Source: Candidatus Peribacteraceae bacterium (GTDB lineage Bacteria > Patescibacteriota > Gracilibacteria > Peribacterales > Peribacteraceae). Taken from it: 37,512 nucleotides of DNA. A program made the translations under genes and the position numbers. Position 1 is the first letter of the stretch. Every line of letters begins with the position of its first letter. Location of the stretch: NCBI GenBank assembly GCA_022843885.1, contig JALHMU010000004.1, positions 1-37,512 on the forward strand. Reading direction: 5' to 3'. Below, piece by piece: positions 1-9,345 of this stretch. The notes beneath the pieces are model-generated. The model was given only the letters and a program-made list of their open reading frames with translations, was not told where the DNA came from and ran no database searches.

Positions 1-3000
1 TCGATGCAGTCAATGTGTAGGTGGCAAGTCCACCGGCAACGACAGATGCTGGACCCGTTTTCTGGATCGCGAGGTCAGCGTTGACGATTGGACATGTAAC
101 CGTCGTGGAGACGATCGAACTCTGGTTGTTTGCTGGGTTTGGATCCGTTGTCGTTGCAGAGATTGCAGCGCGGTTCTGGATGACAGATTGTGTGCATTGC
201 GCAGGGTTCGGGACATTGAATGCCACCTGAACCGTCTGGCTCTGACCTGCTGCGAGCGTGATGTTGTCACAAAGGATGTTCGGACCGTTCTGGACACAAC
301 TTGTAGAGGACTGAGCGGCGTTGAACGTAAGACCTGCTGGGATCACATCGCTGAACGTCACGTGTTCAGCAGTTGCTGGACCAGCGTTCGTTGCAGTGAG
401 GTTGTATGTCACAACTGTACCGGCAACGACCGTTGCTGGACCAGACTTGATGATCGAAAGATCAGCAGTCATTGGAGCTGGGCATGTCACGTTCGTCGTA
501 ACAACTGAGCTCGTGTTGTTACCTTGGTTTGGGTCGTTCTGACCACCGGCAACAGATGCTGTGTTCTGAATTGTCGTTGGGACACACGTGTTTGGGTTGA
601 CTGTTGGGAGAGCGAAGACAAGCTTCACAGGGCGGCTCTGACCAGATGCAAGAACGAAGTTTCCACATGTGATCGCGTTGCCGTTCTTCGTGCAGGATGC
701 ATCGGATTCAGCAGCGACAAATGTGAGACCGCTTGGGATCTGATCCGTGATCGATGCATTCTGCACCGTTGCTGGACCGGCGTTGGAGACCGTCAATGTG
801 TACGTAATCTTTTCACCGGCGAGGATCGATGCTGGACCAGACTTCATAATCGAGAGATCAGAAGCGGTTGGCTGAGGACATGTGACCTGTGTGAAGACGA
901 TCGTGCTTGCGTTGTTCGAAGGATTTGGATCCGTCTGTGACGTGTTCACGAATGCTTGGTTTGCAACCGTGCGTGCGACACATGTGTTTGGATCGGCAGC
1001 TGGAGCATTGAAGACAACCGTTACCGTGCGGCTTGCGCCGGATGCGAGGGTGATGTTGTCACACAAGATGTTCGCACCGTTCTGCACACAGTTCGTAGAA
1101 GACTGTGCAGCGTTGAAGGTGAGACCAGCTGGTGTTGGGTCGATAATGTTGACGTTCGTTGCGATACCAGGACCAGCGTTTGAAGCTGTGAGCGTGTATG
1201 AGATTGTCGAACCAGCGACCGCAGTTGCAGGACCAGTCTTCAAGATAGAGAGGTCAGCACCGAGTGGCTCAGGACACAACACATTTGTTACAACGATCTG
1301 GCTCGTGTTGTTTGATTGGTTCGAATCAGACTGTGCAGCTGCGACAGATGCGCGGTTCTGGATCGTGGTTGGCGTGCAGTTGTTTGGAGCAGCAGGAACG
1401 TTGAAGGCCAAGTTCACTGTGCGGCTCTGACCAGCAGCGAGGTTCATGTTGTTACACACGATGCTTCCACCGTTCTGCGCACAGATCGTATCGGACTGTG
1501 CAGCGTTAAACGTGAGACCGGATGGGATCTGGTCGGTGATCACAACGCTCGTTGCGGATGCTGGACCCATGTTCGTAGCGGTCAACGTGTAGAGCACGAT
1601 GCCACCGGCTTGGACGGAGTATGGACCAGACTTGATGATTGCGAGATCAGCGTTTGTTGGCGTCGGACAGTTCACGGTTGTCGTGACAACGGAGCTCTGG
1701 TTGTTACTTGGATTTGGATCCGTCTGTGATGTGTTTACGTAGGCCTGGTTTGTAACTGTGCGTACGAAACAATTGTTTGGATCAGCGACCGGTGTATTGA
1801 AAGCGACCTGAACCGTGCGGCTCTGACCGGCTGCGAGTGTGATGTTGTCACACAAGATGTTCGCACCGTTCTGGACACAGTTTGCAGATGACTGAGCAGA
1901 GTTGAATGTCAGACCTGCTGGAGTTGGATCGATGATGTTTACGTTGGTTGCAGTTGCAGGACCAGCGTTCGTCACCGTCAATGTGTAGACGGCTACAGAA
2001 CCAGCTTGGACAGTTGCAGGACCAGACTTCGTGATGGAGAGATCAGCACCTTGTGGTGTTGGGCAGTTGACCATCGTGTTCACGATCTGACTTTGGTTGT
2101 TCGAAGGATTTGGATCCGTCGACGAGGATGAAACCGATGCGCGGTTCTGGATCGTCGTTGGCGTACATGCGTTTGGATCGACAGCAGGAACATTGAAGGC
2201 GATCTGGACTGTGCGTGACTGACCAGAAGCCAACGTGATGTTGTTACACTGAATGTTCGCACCGTTCTGGACACAGCTGTTGTCAGACTGTGCAGCGTTG
2301 AATGTAAGACCAGCTGGGATGACGTCATTGATCGTGACGTGTTCAGCAGTCGCAGGACCAGCGTTCGTAACCGTCAATGTGTAGGAGATTGTCGAACCTG
2401 GAGTGACAGTTGCAGGACCAGACTTCGTGATCGAAAGATCAGAACCTTGTGGCTGTGGACATGTCACGTTGGTTGTCACAACGGAGCTCTGGTTATTTGA
2501 AGGATTTGGGTCCGTCTGTGATGTGGAAACGGAACCGCGGTTTTGAATCGTTGTTGGGGTGCAGTTATTTGGATTCGCTGCAGGAATGTTGAAGGCAACC
2601 TGAACCGTGCGGCTCTGGCCTGGCGTCAACGAGAAGTTGTTACACTGAATGTTTGGACCGTTCTGCACACAGTTCGTAGAAGACTGTGCAGCGTTGAAGG
2701 TCACACCGGCAGGGATAACGTCGTTGATCGTGACGTTGGTTGCAGTTGCTGGACCAGCGTTTGTTGCAGTCAAGTTATAGACGGCAACACCACCAGCTTG
2801 AACAGTCGAAGGACCAGTTTTCTGGATCGAAAGGTCAGCACCTTGTGGCGTTGGGCATGTCACGTTTGTGACAACAGTCTGTGAAGTGTTGTTTCCTGGA
2901 GTCGTGTCACCAGGGGCAGACACTGTTGCAGTGTTTTGAAGCGTTGTTGGGACACACTGGTCACCAGTTGCTTGCGTGTTAAATGCGATAGAGAAGTTAC

Positions 3001-3240
3001 GTGACTGACCTCCAGTCAATGAGATACCGGAACAGACAACTGCGTTTCCTTGAAGCGTACACTGTGAGGAAGACTGAGCAGCGTTGAACGTTGTTCCTGC
3101 TGGAACTGGATCCGTGATCGAGACGTTCTGAACCGTACCCTGACCTTCGTTCTTCACCGTCACTGTGTAGACAGCAACGTTTCCTGCTTGAACGTTCGTA
3201 ACACCAGTCTTCTGGATGGAAACGTCCGTTGGGAATTCAC
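1..3240 (-). repeat. Tandem DUF11-like coding repeats, about 390-400 bp period, 9 units (last one partial)
   Basis: D(L/V)(S/A)I-x-K-(S/T)G start motifs recur near 3230, 2840, 2440, 2045, 1645, 1265, 860, 460 and 75 on the minus strand. A more divergent unit lies near 4215. Confidence 0.9.
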
Positions 3241-4909
3241 AGGTAACGACTGCAAGGTTGTATTCGGAGTGGTACTGCCACGTTCCACAGATATCGCGGA
3301 AGGTGGAGTTGATCTGACGAGATTCTTCAGACTGCTGACCATTGCGGACGAACAAGTTCGTCACATCAACTGGGTCGTACAATTTTGGAACGTTGTTGCA
3401 GCTTGCGTCGTAACGCAGCGTGCGGTTTCCGACAGATGTGACAAGATCGACAGCGTCATCTGTGACGTGGTAACGATTGTCACCTTCCGTTGGACCTTGA
3501 AGGAAGACGCGCTGACCTGGCTTCACATTGAGTGTTGCGGAGGTCGTATCAAACGTTGCACCAACTGTTCCGACTTGCTGGACCGGGTAGTTGTTTGCAA
3601 TGCGTGTGTAACGCACGTCTGGCGTGGCACCGTTCGTACAAATGTAGTTGTCCTTTTCCGTGTTGTCCTGCGTACCTGCACATCCTGGATCCTGACCGAA
3701 GTCGACTTTTCCGTCGCCATCGTTATCGATTCCATCGCTGCATTGCGGCTTCGGGAAGGTTTCGTCGTCATCGTTTGGACCGGAACAGCTGAAGTCATCT
3801 GGATGATCGATAGCACCGTCGCCATCGTTATCTTTTCCATCAGAACACTGTGGAGCACACTTCACCTGGGTAGGCGTCGTGGACACCGTCACTTCATCAG
3901 CGAACTGACCGTGCGCCTTCACTGTATTCACGATGGTCGTGTTACATGCAAAGGTCTGTGGGATCTGGAATGTAAGAGTAAATTCACGCGTTTCGTTGAT
4001 TGCAAGATTCGGAACGTCGCAGGAAACCATAGCTCCCTGAAGCGCGCATTCCTGGCTGCTTTCCTGTGGAATGTACGTGAGTCCGTTTGGGATCGTGTCG
4101 ATGACACCAGCGCGGAACGTTGCAAGATTTCCCGTGTTTTTGACGGTGACCTTGTACGAAATTTTTCCACCGACGGCTGGGTTGTTCGTCGTCACAGTTT
4201 TCTTCAATTCAAATTTTGCTTTGTTCACTGGAGACTCATCATTGTCATCTGGGTTTGTACAACCTGGATCATTTGGATAGTCGATCAAACCGTCGCCGTC
4301 GTTATCCTTGCCATCGCGGCACTGTGGAATATGAGCAGGCGTGACTTCGATGTTGAACGTACACTTTCCATGGTTGTCATCGTAACGTGAGTCCGTGTAG
4401 CCCCCCACGAGCTTTACGGCACCAGCTGGAACTTGAATGCCTCCTTCGAAGGAGCGCATCAAGATCGCAGCGCGATTACTTGGTGTCGGAACATTCGGAC
4501 GAACAACGTTGCCGCTGGCGTCAACGAACTGACCGACGATTGCATGCTTTGGAAGATCGTTGGTTCCCTCTTTTGCACCGTCGCGGCACGTGTGTGGATT
4601 TTGCAATCCACTTGCACCACCGAAGTCGATCTTGCCACTAATATTTGTGACTTTGATCGTGTCTCCCGCTTGCAGTCCATCGACCAACACACGTGGGTCT
4701 CGGGAACCGCTTCCGCGCCACCAGTAGTTACATCCTTCACTGCCGGAGTAACCCGGACACTGATGGATGACACCATCTTTGGCGTCAATGTATGAGTTCA
4801 CCACCTGGGCAGCATCAGCTGCGACAGGGAAGTTGAACGCAATAACGCCGAGTTGCGTGGCTGAGCCAGCAAACACGACGAGGAGAAGCACGGCAATCGG
4901 CTTCTTCAT
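1..4909 (-). CDS. Giant secreted surface protein with tandem DUF11-like repeats, C-terminus truncated by the left window edge
   Basis: Manual reverse-complement translation from ATG at 4909 (MKKPIAVLLLVVFAGSATQLGVIAFNFPVAADAAQ..., signal-peptide-like) gives 1636 uninterrupted codons to position 2. Repeated units of the type ADLSIxKSGPATVxAGxxxxYTLTxTNAGPAT...IPAGLTFNAAQS...NNxSxVVT. The ORF is absent from the supplied track, presumably because it has no stop inside the window. Confidence 0.93.
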   Translation of the reverse strand, partial: MKKPIAVLLLVVFAGSATQLGVIAFNFPVAADAAQVVNSYIDAKDGVIHQCPGYSGSEGCNYWWRGSGSRDPRVLVDGLQAGDTIKVTNISGKIDFGGASGLQNPHTCRDGAKEGTNDLPKHAIVGQFVDASGNVVRPNVPTPSNRAAILMRSFEGGIQVPAGAVKLVGGYTDSRYDDNHGKCTFNIEVTPAHIPQCRDGKDNDGDGLIDYPNDPGCTNPDDNDESPVNKAKFELKKTVTTNNPAVGGKISYKVTVKNTGNLATFRAGVIDTIPNGLTYIPQESSQECALQGAMVSCDVPNLAINETREFTLTFQIPQTFACNTTIVNTVKAHGQFADEVTVSTTPTQVKCAPQCSDGKDNDGDGAIDHPDDFSCSGPNDDDETFPKPQCSDGIDNDGDGKVDFGQDPGCAGTQDNTEKDNYICTNGATPDVRYTRIANNYPVQQVGTVGATFDTTSATLNVKPGQRVFLQGPTEGDNRYHVTDDAVDLVTSVGNRTLRYDASCNNVPKLYDPVDVTNLFVRNGQQSEESRQINSTFRDICGTWQYHSEYNLAVVTCEFPTDVSIQKTGVTNVQAGNVAVYTVTVKNEGQGTVQNVSITDPVPAGTTFNAAQSSSQCTLQGNAVVCSGISLTGGQSRNFSIAFNTQATGDQCVPTTLQNTATVSAPGDTTPGNNTSQTVVTNVTCPTPQGADLSIQKTGPSTVQAGGVAVYNLTATNAGPATATNVTINDVIPAGVTFNAAQSSTNCVQNGPNIQCNNFSLTPGQSRTVQVAFNIPAANPNNCTPTTIQNRGSVSTSQTDPNPSNNQSSVVTTNVTCPQPQGSDLSITKSGPATVTPGSTISYTLTVTNAGPATAEHVTINDVIPAGLTFNAAQSDNSCVQNGANIQCNNITLASGQSRTVQIAFNVPAVDPNACTPTTIQNRASVSSSSTDPNPSNNQSQIVNTMVNCPTPQGADLSITKSGPATVQAGSVAVYTLTVTNAGPATATNVNIIDPTPAGLTFNSAQSSANCVQNGANILCDNITLAAGQSRTVQVAFNTPVADPNNCFVRTVTNQAYVNTSQTDPNPSNNQSSVVTTTVNCPTPTNADLAIIKSGPYSVQAGGIVLYTLTATNMGPASATSVVITDQIPSGLTFNAAQSDTICAQNGGSIVCNNMNLAAGQSRTVNLAFNVPAAPNNCTPTTIQNRASVAAAQSDSNQSNNTSQIVVTNVLCPEPLGADLSILKTGPATAVAGSTISYTLTASNAGPGIATNVNIIDPTPAGLTFNAAQSSTNCVQNGANILCDNITLASGASRTVTVVFNAPAADPNTCVARTVANQAFVNTSQTDPNPSNNASTIVFTQVTCPQPTASDLSIMKSGPASILAGEKITYTLTVSNAGPATVQNASITDQIPSGLTFVAAESDASCTKNGNAITCGNFVLASGQSRPVKLVFALPTVNPNTCVPTTIQNTASVAGGQNDPNQGNNTSSVVTTNVTCPAPMTADLSIIKSGPATVVAGTVVTYNLTATNAGPATAEHVTFSDVIPAGLTFNAAQSSTSCVQNGPNILCDNITLAAGQSQTVQVAFNVPNPAQCTQSVIQNRAAISATTTDPNPANNQSSIVSTTVTCPIVNADLAIQKTGPASVVAGGLATYTLTAS

Positions 4910-4971
4910 GCGGAAATAAAGGGATGCAACGGCCTGCATAAGAAAGTGGGGTAGATACAAGAAAGTTGCTT

Positions 4972-5000
4972 ACCTTAACCGAACTTTCACATCTTGTCAA
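4972..5000 (-). promoter_or_regulatory. Sigma70-type promoter for the DUF11 protein
   Basis: Minus strand TTGACA (5000-4995), 17-nt spacer, TAAGGT (4977-4972); predicted leader about 55 nt. Confidence 0.5.
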
Positions 5001-5105
5001 CTTTATTCTTTTATTGCATTTCGTACAGTTATCTTTCCACTCTGAATAGGAGAAATCGGCTTCAGAAAGGGCTCAAGAGGACGTAGCGACCCCTCGTAAA
5101 GTCTG

Positions 5106-5111
5106 TATAAT
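5106..5111 (+). promoter_or_regulatory. -10 element of alaS (TATAAT), near-leaderless
   Basis: TATAAT ends 12 nt before the ATG at 5123; no convincing -35 and no Shine-Dalgarno. Confidence 0.5.
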
Positions 5112-5122
5112 CGCCTTAGATT

Positions 5123-6943
5123 ATGTCTAGGACGACAAACGAGCTTCGGCAGGCCTATTTGGACTTCTTCAAGTCTCACGGCCATACGGTCATTCCTGGG
5201 GCATCCTTGGTACCTGAGAACGACCCGACAGTGCTCTTCACGACGGCTGGAATGCACCCTCTCGTCCCCTACCTCCTCGGGGAGCCACATCCAGGCGGAA
5301 AACGGCTTACAGATGTGCAATTGTGCGTGCGTACCCAAGATATCGACGAAGTCGGAGATATCAGCCACCTCACGTGTTTCGAAATGCTCGGAAACTGGAG
5401 TTTGGGTGACTACTTTAAGGAGGGCGCTATTTCGATGAGCTTTGAATATCTGACGAAAGTCTTGCAGCTTCCGATCGAGAAACTCGCCGTCACCTGTTTC
5501 GAAGGTGATGATGACGCGCCAAAGGACACGGAATCCGCAGCAATTTGGGAAAAACTCGGCATGCCTAAGGAACGTATTGCGTTCCTTCCCAAAGCCAAAA
5601 ACTGGTGGGGCCCTGCGGGTCTCACGGGGCCATGCGGTCCGGATACGGAAATGTTCTACTGGGTCGGTGATGGTGAACCGAAAGGTAATCCGAAAACGCA
5701 TGAGAATGAATGGCTGGAGATCTGGAACGACGTGTTCATGCAGTACTTCAAAAAAGAGGATGGAACGTTTGAGCCCTTAGCACAGCAGAACGTTGATACC
5801 GGTATGGGCTTGGAACGCGTTGCAGCAGTGATTCAAGGCGTAGAAAGCGTGTATGACACAGATGCATTCACACCAATCATCGAAAAAATTACATCGATGA
5901 GTACGGCAAAAAGTGACAATGATGTTCGTCACAAACGCATCATTGCGGATCACATCAAAGCTGCCGTGTTCATGATCGCCGATGGAGTTGAACCGTCGAA
6001 TGTCGACCAAGGGTATGTCTTACGAAGACTCATTCGCAGGGCTATTCGCTCGGCTCGAACGCTTGGCATCGAGCATGCAGGAACCTTCGGAAGTACAATT
6101 GCGGATGTCGTGATTGCGCAGTATGGAAGCCATTATTCGCATCTCGTGAAGAAGCAATCCGGCATCAAAGAGTCGCTGAAGAAAGAAGAAGAACAATTCA
6201 AAAAAACGCTTGAAGAAGGGCTGAAGCAGTTCTCAAAAATGGTCGAAAAAATCGAGGGAAAAATGATCGATGGAAAAACGGCATTCCATCTGTATGACAC
6301 CTATGGTTTCCCATTCGAGCTTACAAAGGAGTTAGCGGCCGAACACGGATTTTCGATCGACGAAGCCGGCTACAAAACTGCATTTGAAGCCCATCAAAAT
6401 CTCTCGCGTGCAGGAGCAGAAAAACGCTTTGCCGGAGGGCTCGCCGACCATTCTGCTGAGACGACAAAACTACATACTGCCACGCATTTATTGAATGCCG
6501 CTCTGCGCACCGTTCTCGGTGATCACGTCTACCAGAAGGGCTCCAACGTGACTGCAGAACGTCTGCGTTTTGACTTCCCGCATCCGGAAAAAATGACACC
6601 GGAGCAAATCAAACAGGTTGAGGATCTCGTGAACAAAGCCATCAAAGACGATCTTCCCATCGCCTACCACGTCACGACTGTCGACGGCGCAAAGAGTGAA
6701 GGTGCGATCGGCGTGTTCGATGATCGCTACGGTTCTGAAATCAAAGTCTATGTGATGGGCGACGACAAGAAAGGCGTGTTTAGTAAGGAGATCTGCGGCG
6801 GTCCGCACGTGTCACATACAGGCGTTCTTGGCACATTTAAGATTCAGAAAGAAGAAAGTTCCAGTGCTGGCGTTCGCAGAATCAAAGCTGTTGTCTCTGG
6901 TGGTCCAGCAGACATTGACACTGCAGGAGAGGCACAAGGATAA
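5123..6943 (+). CDS. alaS: Alanyl-tRNA synthetase, compact form lacking the C-terminal domain
   Basis: 606 aa; class II AlaRS motifs (LRQAYLDFFKSHGHTVIPGASLVPENDPTVLFTTAGM, CFEMLGNWSLGDYFK, NVDTGMGLERVA); editing-site motifs HTATH and CGGPH. Confidence 0.97.
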   Translation: MSRTTNELRQAYLDFFKSHGHTVIPGASLVPENDPTVLFTTAGMHPLVPYLLGEPHPGGKRLTDVQLCVRTQDIDEVGDISHLTCFEMLGNWSLGDYFKEGAISMSFEYLTKVLQLPIEKLAVTCFEGDDDAPKDTESAAIWEKLGMPKERIAFLPKAKNWWGPAGLTGPCGPDTEMFYWVGDGEPKGNPKTHENEWLEIWNDVFMQYFKKEDGTFEPLAQQNVDTGMGLERVAAVIQGVESVYDTDAFTPIIEKITSMSTAKSDNDVRHKRIIADHIKAAVFMIADGVEPSNVDQGYVLRRLIRRAIRSARTLGIEHAGTFGSTIADVVIAQYGSHYSHLVKKQSGIKESLKKEEEQFKKTLEEGLKQFSKMVEKIEGKMIDGKTAFHLYDTYGFPFELTKELAAEHGFSIDEAGYKTAFEAHQNLSRAGAEKRFAGGLADHSAETTKLHTATHLLNAALRTVLGDHVYQKGSNVTAERLRFDFPHPEKMTPEQIKQVEDLVNKAIKDDLPIAYHVTTVDGAKSEGAIGVFDDRYGSEIKVYVMGDDKKGVFSKEICGGPHVSHTGVLGTFKIQKEESSSAGVRRIKAVVSGGPADIDTAGEAQG

Positions 6944-6954
6944 TCATCGACTTT

Positions 6955-7161
6955 ATGAAACTTCAGTACGATCCAATAGAGGATTTTGAAACTGCCGATG
7001 TGCGGATTCGTGCACAGCGTGCGTTACAACAAAAAATTGATGGTCCGCTTCGTCGAACGCTCGAGGCACGTATTCCCGAAATGGATACATATAAACAGTT
7101 ACAGCGCTTTCTGCAGCAATGCGGGATGTTGCAGGACCAAATGGTTGACCGGGCATCCTAA
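6955..7161 (+). CDS. Small hypothetical protein (68 aa)
   Basis: ORF immediately downstream of alaS on the same strand. Confidence 0.5.
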   Translation: MKLQYDPIEDFETADVRIRAQRALQQKIDGPLRRTLEARIPEMDTYKQLQRFLQQCGMLQDQMVDRAS

Positions 7162-7173
7162 ATACGTACAATG

Positions 7174-7202
7174 CGGCCTCCTTTTGGCCTTATTTGAGGC
7201 CT
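7174..7202 (+). terminator. Possible hairpin/terminator after the alaS operon
   Basis: GGCCTC-(loop)-GAGGCC stem without a clear T-tract. Confidence 0.3.
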
Positions 7203-7213
7203 GAATGACACTA

Positions 7214-7241
7214 TTGACATTTATTAGTAATATATTACAAT
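7214..7241 (+). promoter_or_regulatory. Sigma70-type promoter
   Basis: TTGACA (7214-7219), 16-nt spacer, TACAAT (7236-7241); ATG of the next gene at 7251. Confidence 0.65.
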
Positions 7242-7250
7242 TTCATTTCT

Positions 7251-7475
7251 ATGATTCAACGCAATCCAAACTCTGAGATCTTCGATCGCGATTCCGTCGA
7301 TTATCACATCGGCTATACGCTGATGCGCGCTCAACAGAAAGCAATCGAGGGAAATATTGATGACGCTCGCGCATTGTATTACTCCATCTTTGAACATCCG
7401 GAATTCAATGGAACGTATCCTGGATATAATGGGTATGAGGAACGTGTCGAAAACTATCTTAAGTCGCAGGCATAA
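7251..7475 (+). CDS. Small hypothetical protein (74 aa)
   Basis: ORF with a good promoter directly upstream; MIQRNPNSEIFDRDSVDYHIGYTLMRAQQKAIEGNIDDARALYYSIFEHPEFNG... Confidence 0.65.
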   Translation: MIQRNPNSEIFDRDSVDYHIGYTLMRAQQKAIEGNIDDARALYYSIFEHPEFNGTYPGYNGYEERVENYLKSQA

Positions 7476-7594
7476 AGAATGACCATCGTTTTTTTGAGAC
7501 AAAAGGTTCTTTCTGCATGCAGAAACCAATCTTGATTCCAAGCAAGCGCTCATCGAAGCGGAAAAAATGAGTCGGCACTATGCTATGGGCCATC

Positions 7595-8803
7595 ATGCAT
7601 TCGTACGTTGCTCAACTTGGACATCAGCCGCTTATTGCTCGCGCAGAACTTCTCGCGCTCCTTCCGGATATGGAACCGGGGCGCATGGTCAGTGCCGTGT
7701 ATTTCATGTTCAAGACGAAAGAAGAGCTGAACCAAGCATTTTTAGATAGTTTAGGAGGAACGATTTTGATCGCAAAGTGCATTCACAGCGCTGCTGATCT
7801 GAAAGATATTCCTGCGATGCTTGAAACCGAACTGCAAGGCAGCAAAGGAAAGGTGTCCTTCGCGTTGCGCATCGTCGGACTCTCTCCTGCGCGCGGTCGT
7901 GAGTTTTACAAAGCATCGAAAGATCATTTGAAAAAGAAGGGCATGTCTAGCCGCTACATCGGCAACGAGCGCTCCCCTGCTTTGCCGATTCAATTGCACG
8001 ATGAAGGGCTTCTGGATGCCAAGAAAGGAGCAGAGCTGCTGATACTGCACGGTGAGCATGGCACGTGGGTGGGACGCACGATTGCGGCACAAAATGTGAA
8101 GGCATACACGAAGCGTGACATGGATAAACCGGTCCGTGATACGACGGTCGGACTCCTTCCTCCGAAACTTGCACAAACATTGCTCAACTTCGGAATGTTC
8201 CTCGTGCGCGAACAACGCGGCGAGCTTCCGAAGACACTCACGATCTTCGATCCATTTTGCGGAACGGGTGTGATCCCGATGGAAGCATTGCATCGCAAGT
8301 GGCCGGTTTTGGCATCGGATATTTCCCCAAAAGCAGTGACAGGAACAGAAAAAAATTTGGAATGGATGCGCAAGCACTGGAGTATTGGGAAACGTGATGT
8401 CGCGTCTACAGTCTGGAAACAGGATGCGCAGAAACCTTTCAAATTAGAGACGAAACCGGATGTCATCGTGACGGAGACAACGCTTGGACCATCACTCCGC
8501 GCACGACCGCAGATCAAAGATGCTGAGCGATTCAAACGTGAGGCGGAGAAAATTGAATCGGAATTTTTGAAGAACGTACATGACACGCTCCCGGGCACCC
8601 CGATCGTCGCAACATGGCCGGTCTGGTATGCAAAAAAATATCCACTCACGTTGGAAAAGATGGAGAAAGCGATCGAAAAAGCAGGATACAAGTTGGTCCT
8701 TCCACCGCATGTGCACGCCACGACGCCGGAACGGCACTCTCTGATCTACAGACGGAATGATCAATTCGTAGGCCGAGAAATTGTTCTGCTTCTACCAGCA
8801 TAA
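7595..8803 (+). CDS. Trm11/TrmG10-like class I SAM-dependent RNA methyltransferase
   Basis: MHSYVAQLGHQPLIARAELLALLP N-terminus typical of the family; R.MD.PVRDTTVGLLPPKLAQTLLN and DPFCGTGVIPMEAL. The ORF track begins at 7580, but the in-frame ATG at 7595 fits the family N-terminus better. Confidence 0.8.
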   Translation: MHSYVAQLGHQPLIARAELLALLPDMEPGRMVSAVYFMFKTKEELNQAFLDSLGGTILIAKCIHSAADLKDIPAMLETELQGSKGKVSFALRIVGLSPARGREFYKASKDHLKKKGMSSRYIGNERSPALPIQLHDEGLLDAKKGAELLILHGEHGTWVGRTIAAQNVKAYTKRDMDKPVRDTTVGLLPPKLAQTLLNFGMFLVREQRGELPKTLTIFDPFCGTGVIPMEALHRKWPVLASDISPKAVTGTEKNLEWMRKHWSIGKRDVASTVWKQDAQKPFKLETKPDVIVTETTLGPSLRARPQIKDAERFKREAEKIESEFLKNVHDTLPGTPIVATWPVWYAKKYPLTLEKMEKAIEKAGYKLVLPPHVHATTPERHSLIYRRNDQFVGREIVLLLPA

Positions 8804-8808
8804 CCCTG

Positions 8809-9345
8809 ATGCGCATCCGGCTCCTCCATTGGGGTATCATTGTGTTTTGCGTATGGCACATGTTCAGCGTGCTGATATTCATCATTCCTGATGAAGTCCG
8901 AACAAAACCGATTCGATGGACGATCGACGCAAGCATGCCCTATGTCCGTCCCTATATGTATGTCACCAGTCAGTGGCAAAAATGGAATATTTTCTCTCCA
9001 GATCCGATTCGACGTGTGTCCGCATATGAATTGCAGATCGAACAGAACGGTGTATGGCAGCGACATGCATTATTTCGCGGACAGTCGATGCAGTGGCAGT
9101 TCCGCACGAAGGAATTGAAAATTCTGCGACAACTGGAAGACAGCAAACAGATCGTACCGTTGTATCTTGCGGATTATTGTCGTACAGGCAAAGCGCCTGC
9201 GAATGCACGACTCAAACTGAAAGCAATTTCGTACGTCATTCCGACGAAGAAAGAACTGGAGGAACAAGGAGGCTGGCCAAGCATGAAACGCAACTATTGG
9301 ACGACCGATCTTGGTGAATATACGTGTCCCCCAGCTCATTCATGA
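8809..9345 (+). CDS. Membrane-anchored protein, possibly DUF5819-like, partner of the downstream HTTM protein
   Basis: 178 aa, one N-terminal TM segment, W..WNIFSPDPIRR motif; stop/start overlap (ATGA) with the next gene. Confidence 0.65.
   Translation: MRIRLLHWGIIVFCVWHMFSVLIFIIPDEVRTKPIRWTIDASMPYVRPYMYVTSQWQKWNIFSPDPIRRVSAYELQIEQNGVWQRHALFRGQSMQWQFRTKELKILRQLEDSKQIVPLYLADYCRTGKAPANARLKLKAISYVIPTKKELEEQGGWPSMKRNYWTTDLGEYTCPPAHS

Noticed and set aside
1-3240. Periodic repeat considered as CRISPR or satellite DNA
   Set aside because: Period of about 390-400 bp is in frame and encodes protein repeats; no short identical repeat/spacer structure.
3188-4390. 400-aa plus-strand ORF and many other plus-strand ORFs in 1-4800
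   Set aside because: Antisense to the continuous DUF11 ORF; low-complexity Cys/Trp/Arg-rich translations with no recognisable motifs, a by-product of biased codon usage on the real strand.
5003-5701. 232-aa minus-strand ORF inside alaS
   Set aside because: Shadow ORF antisense to highly conserved AlaRS catalytic domain.
7990-8721. 243-aa minus-strand ORF (also 7751-8377)
   Set aside because: Antisense to the methyltransferase; no motif support.
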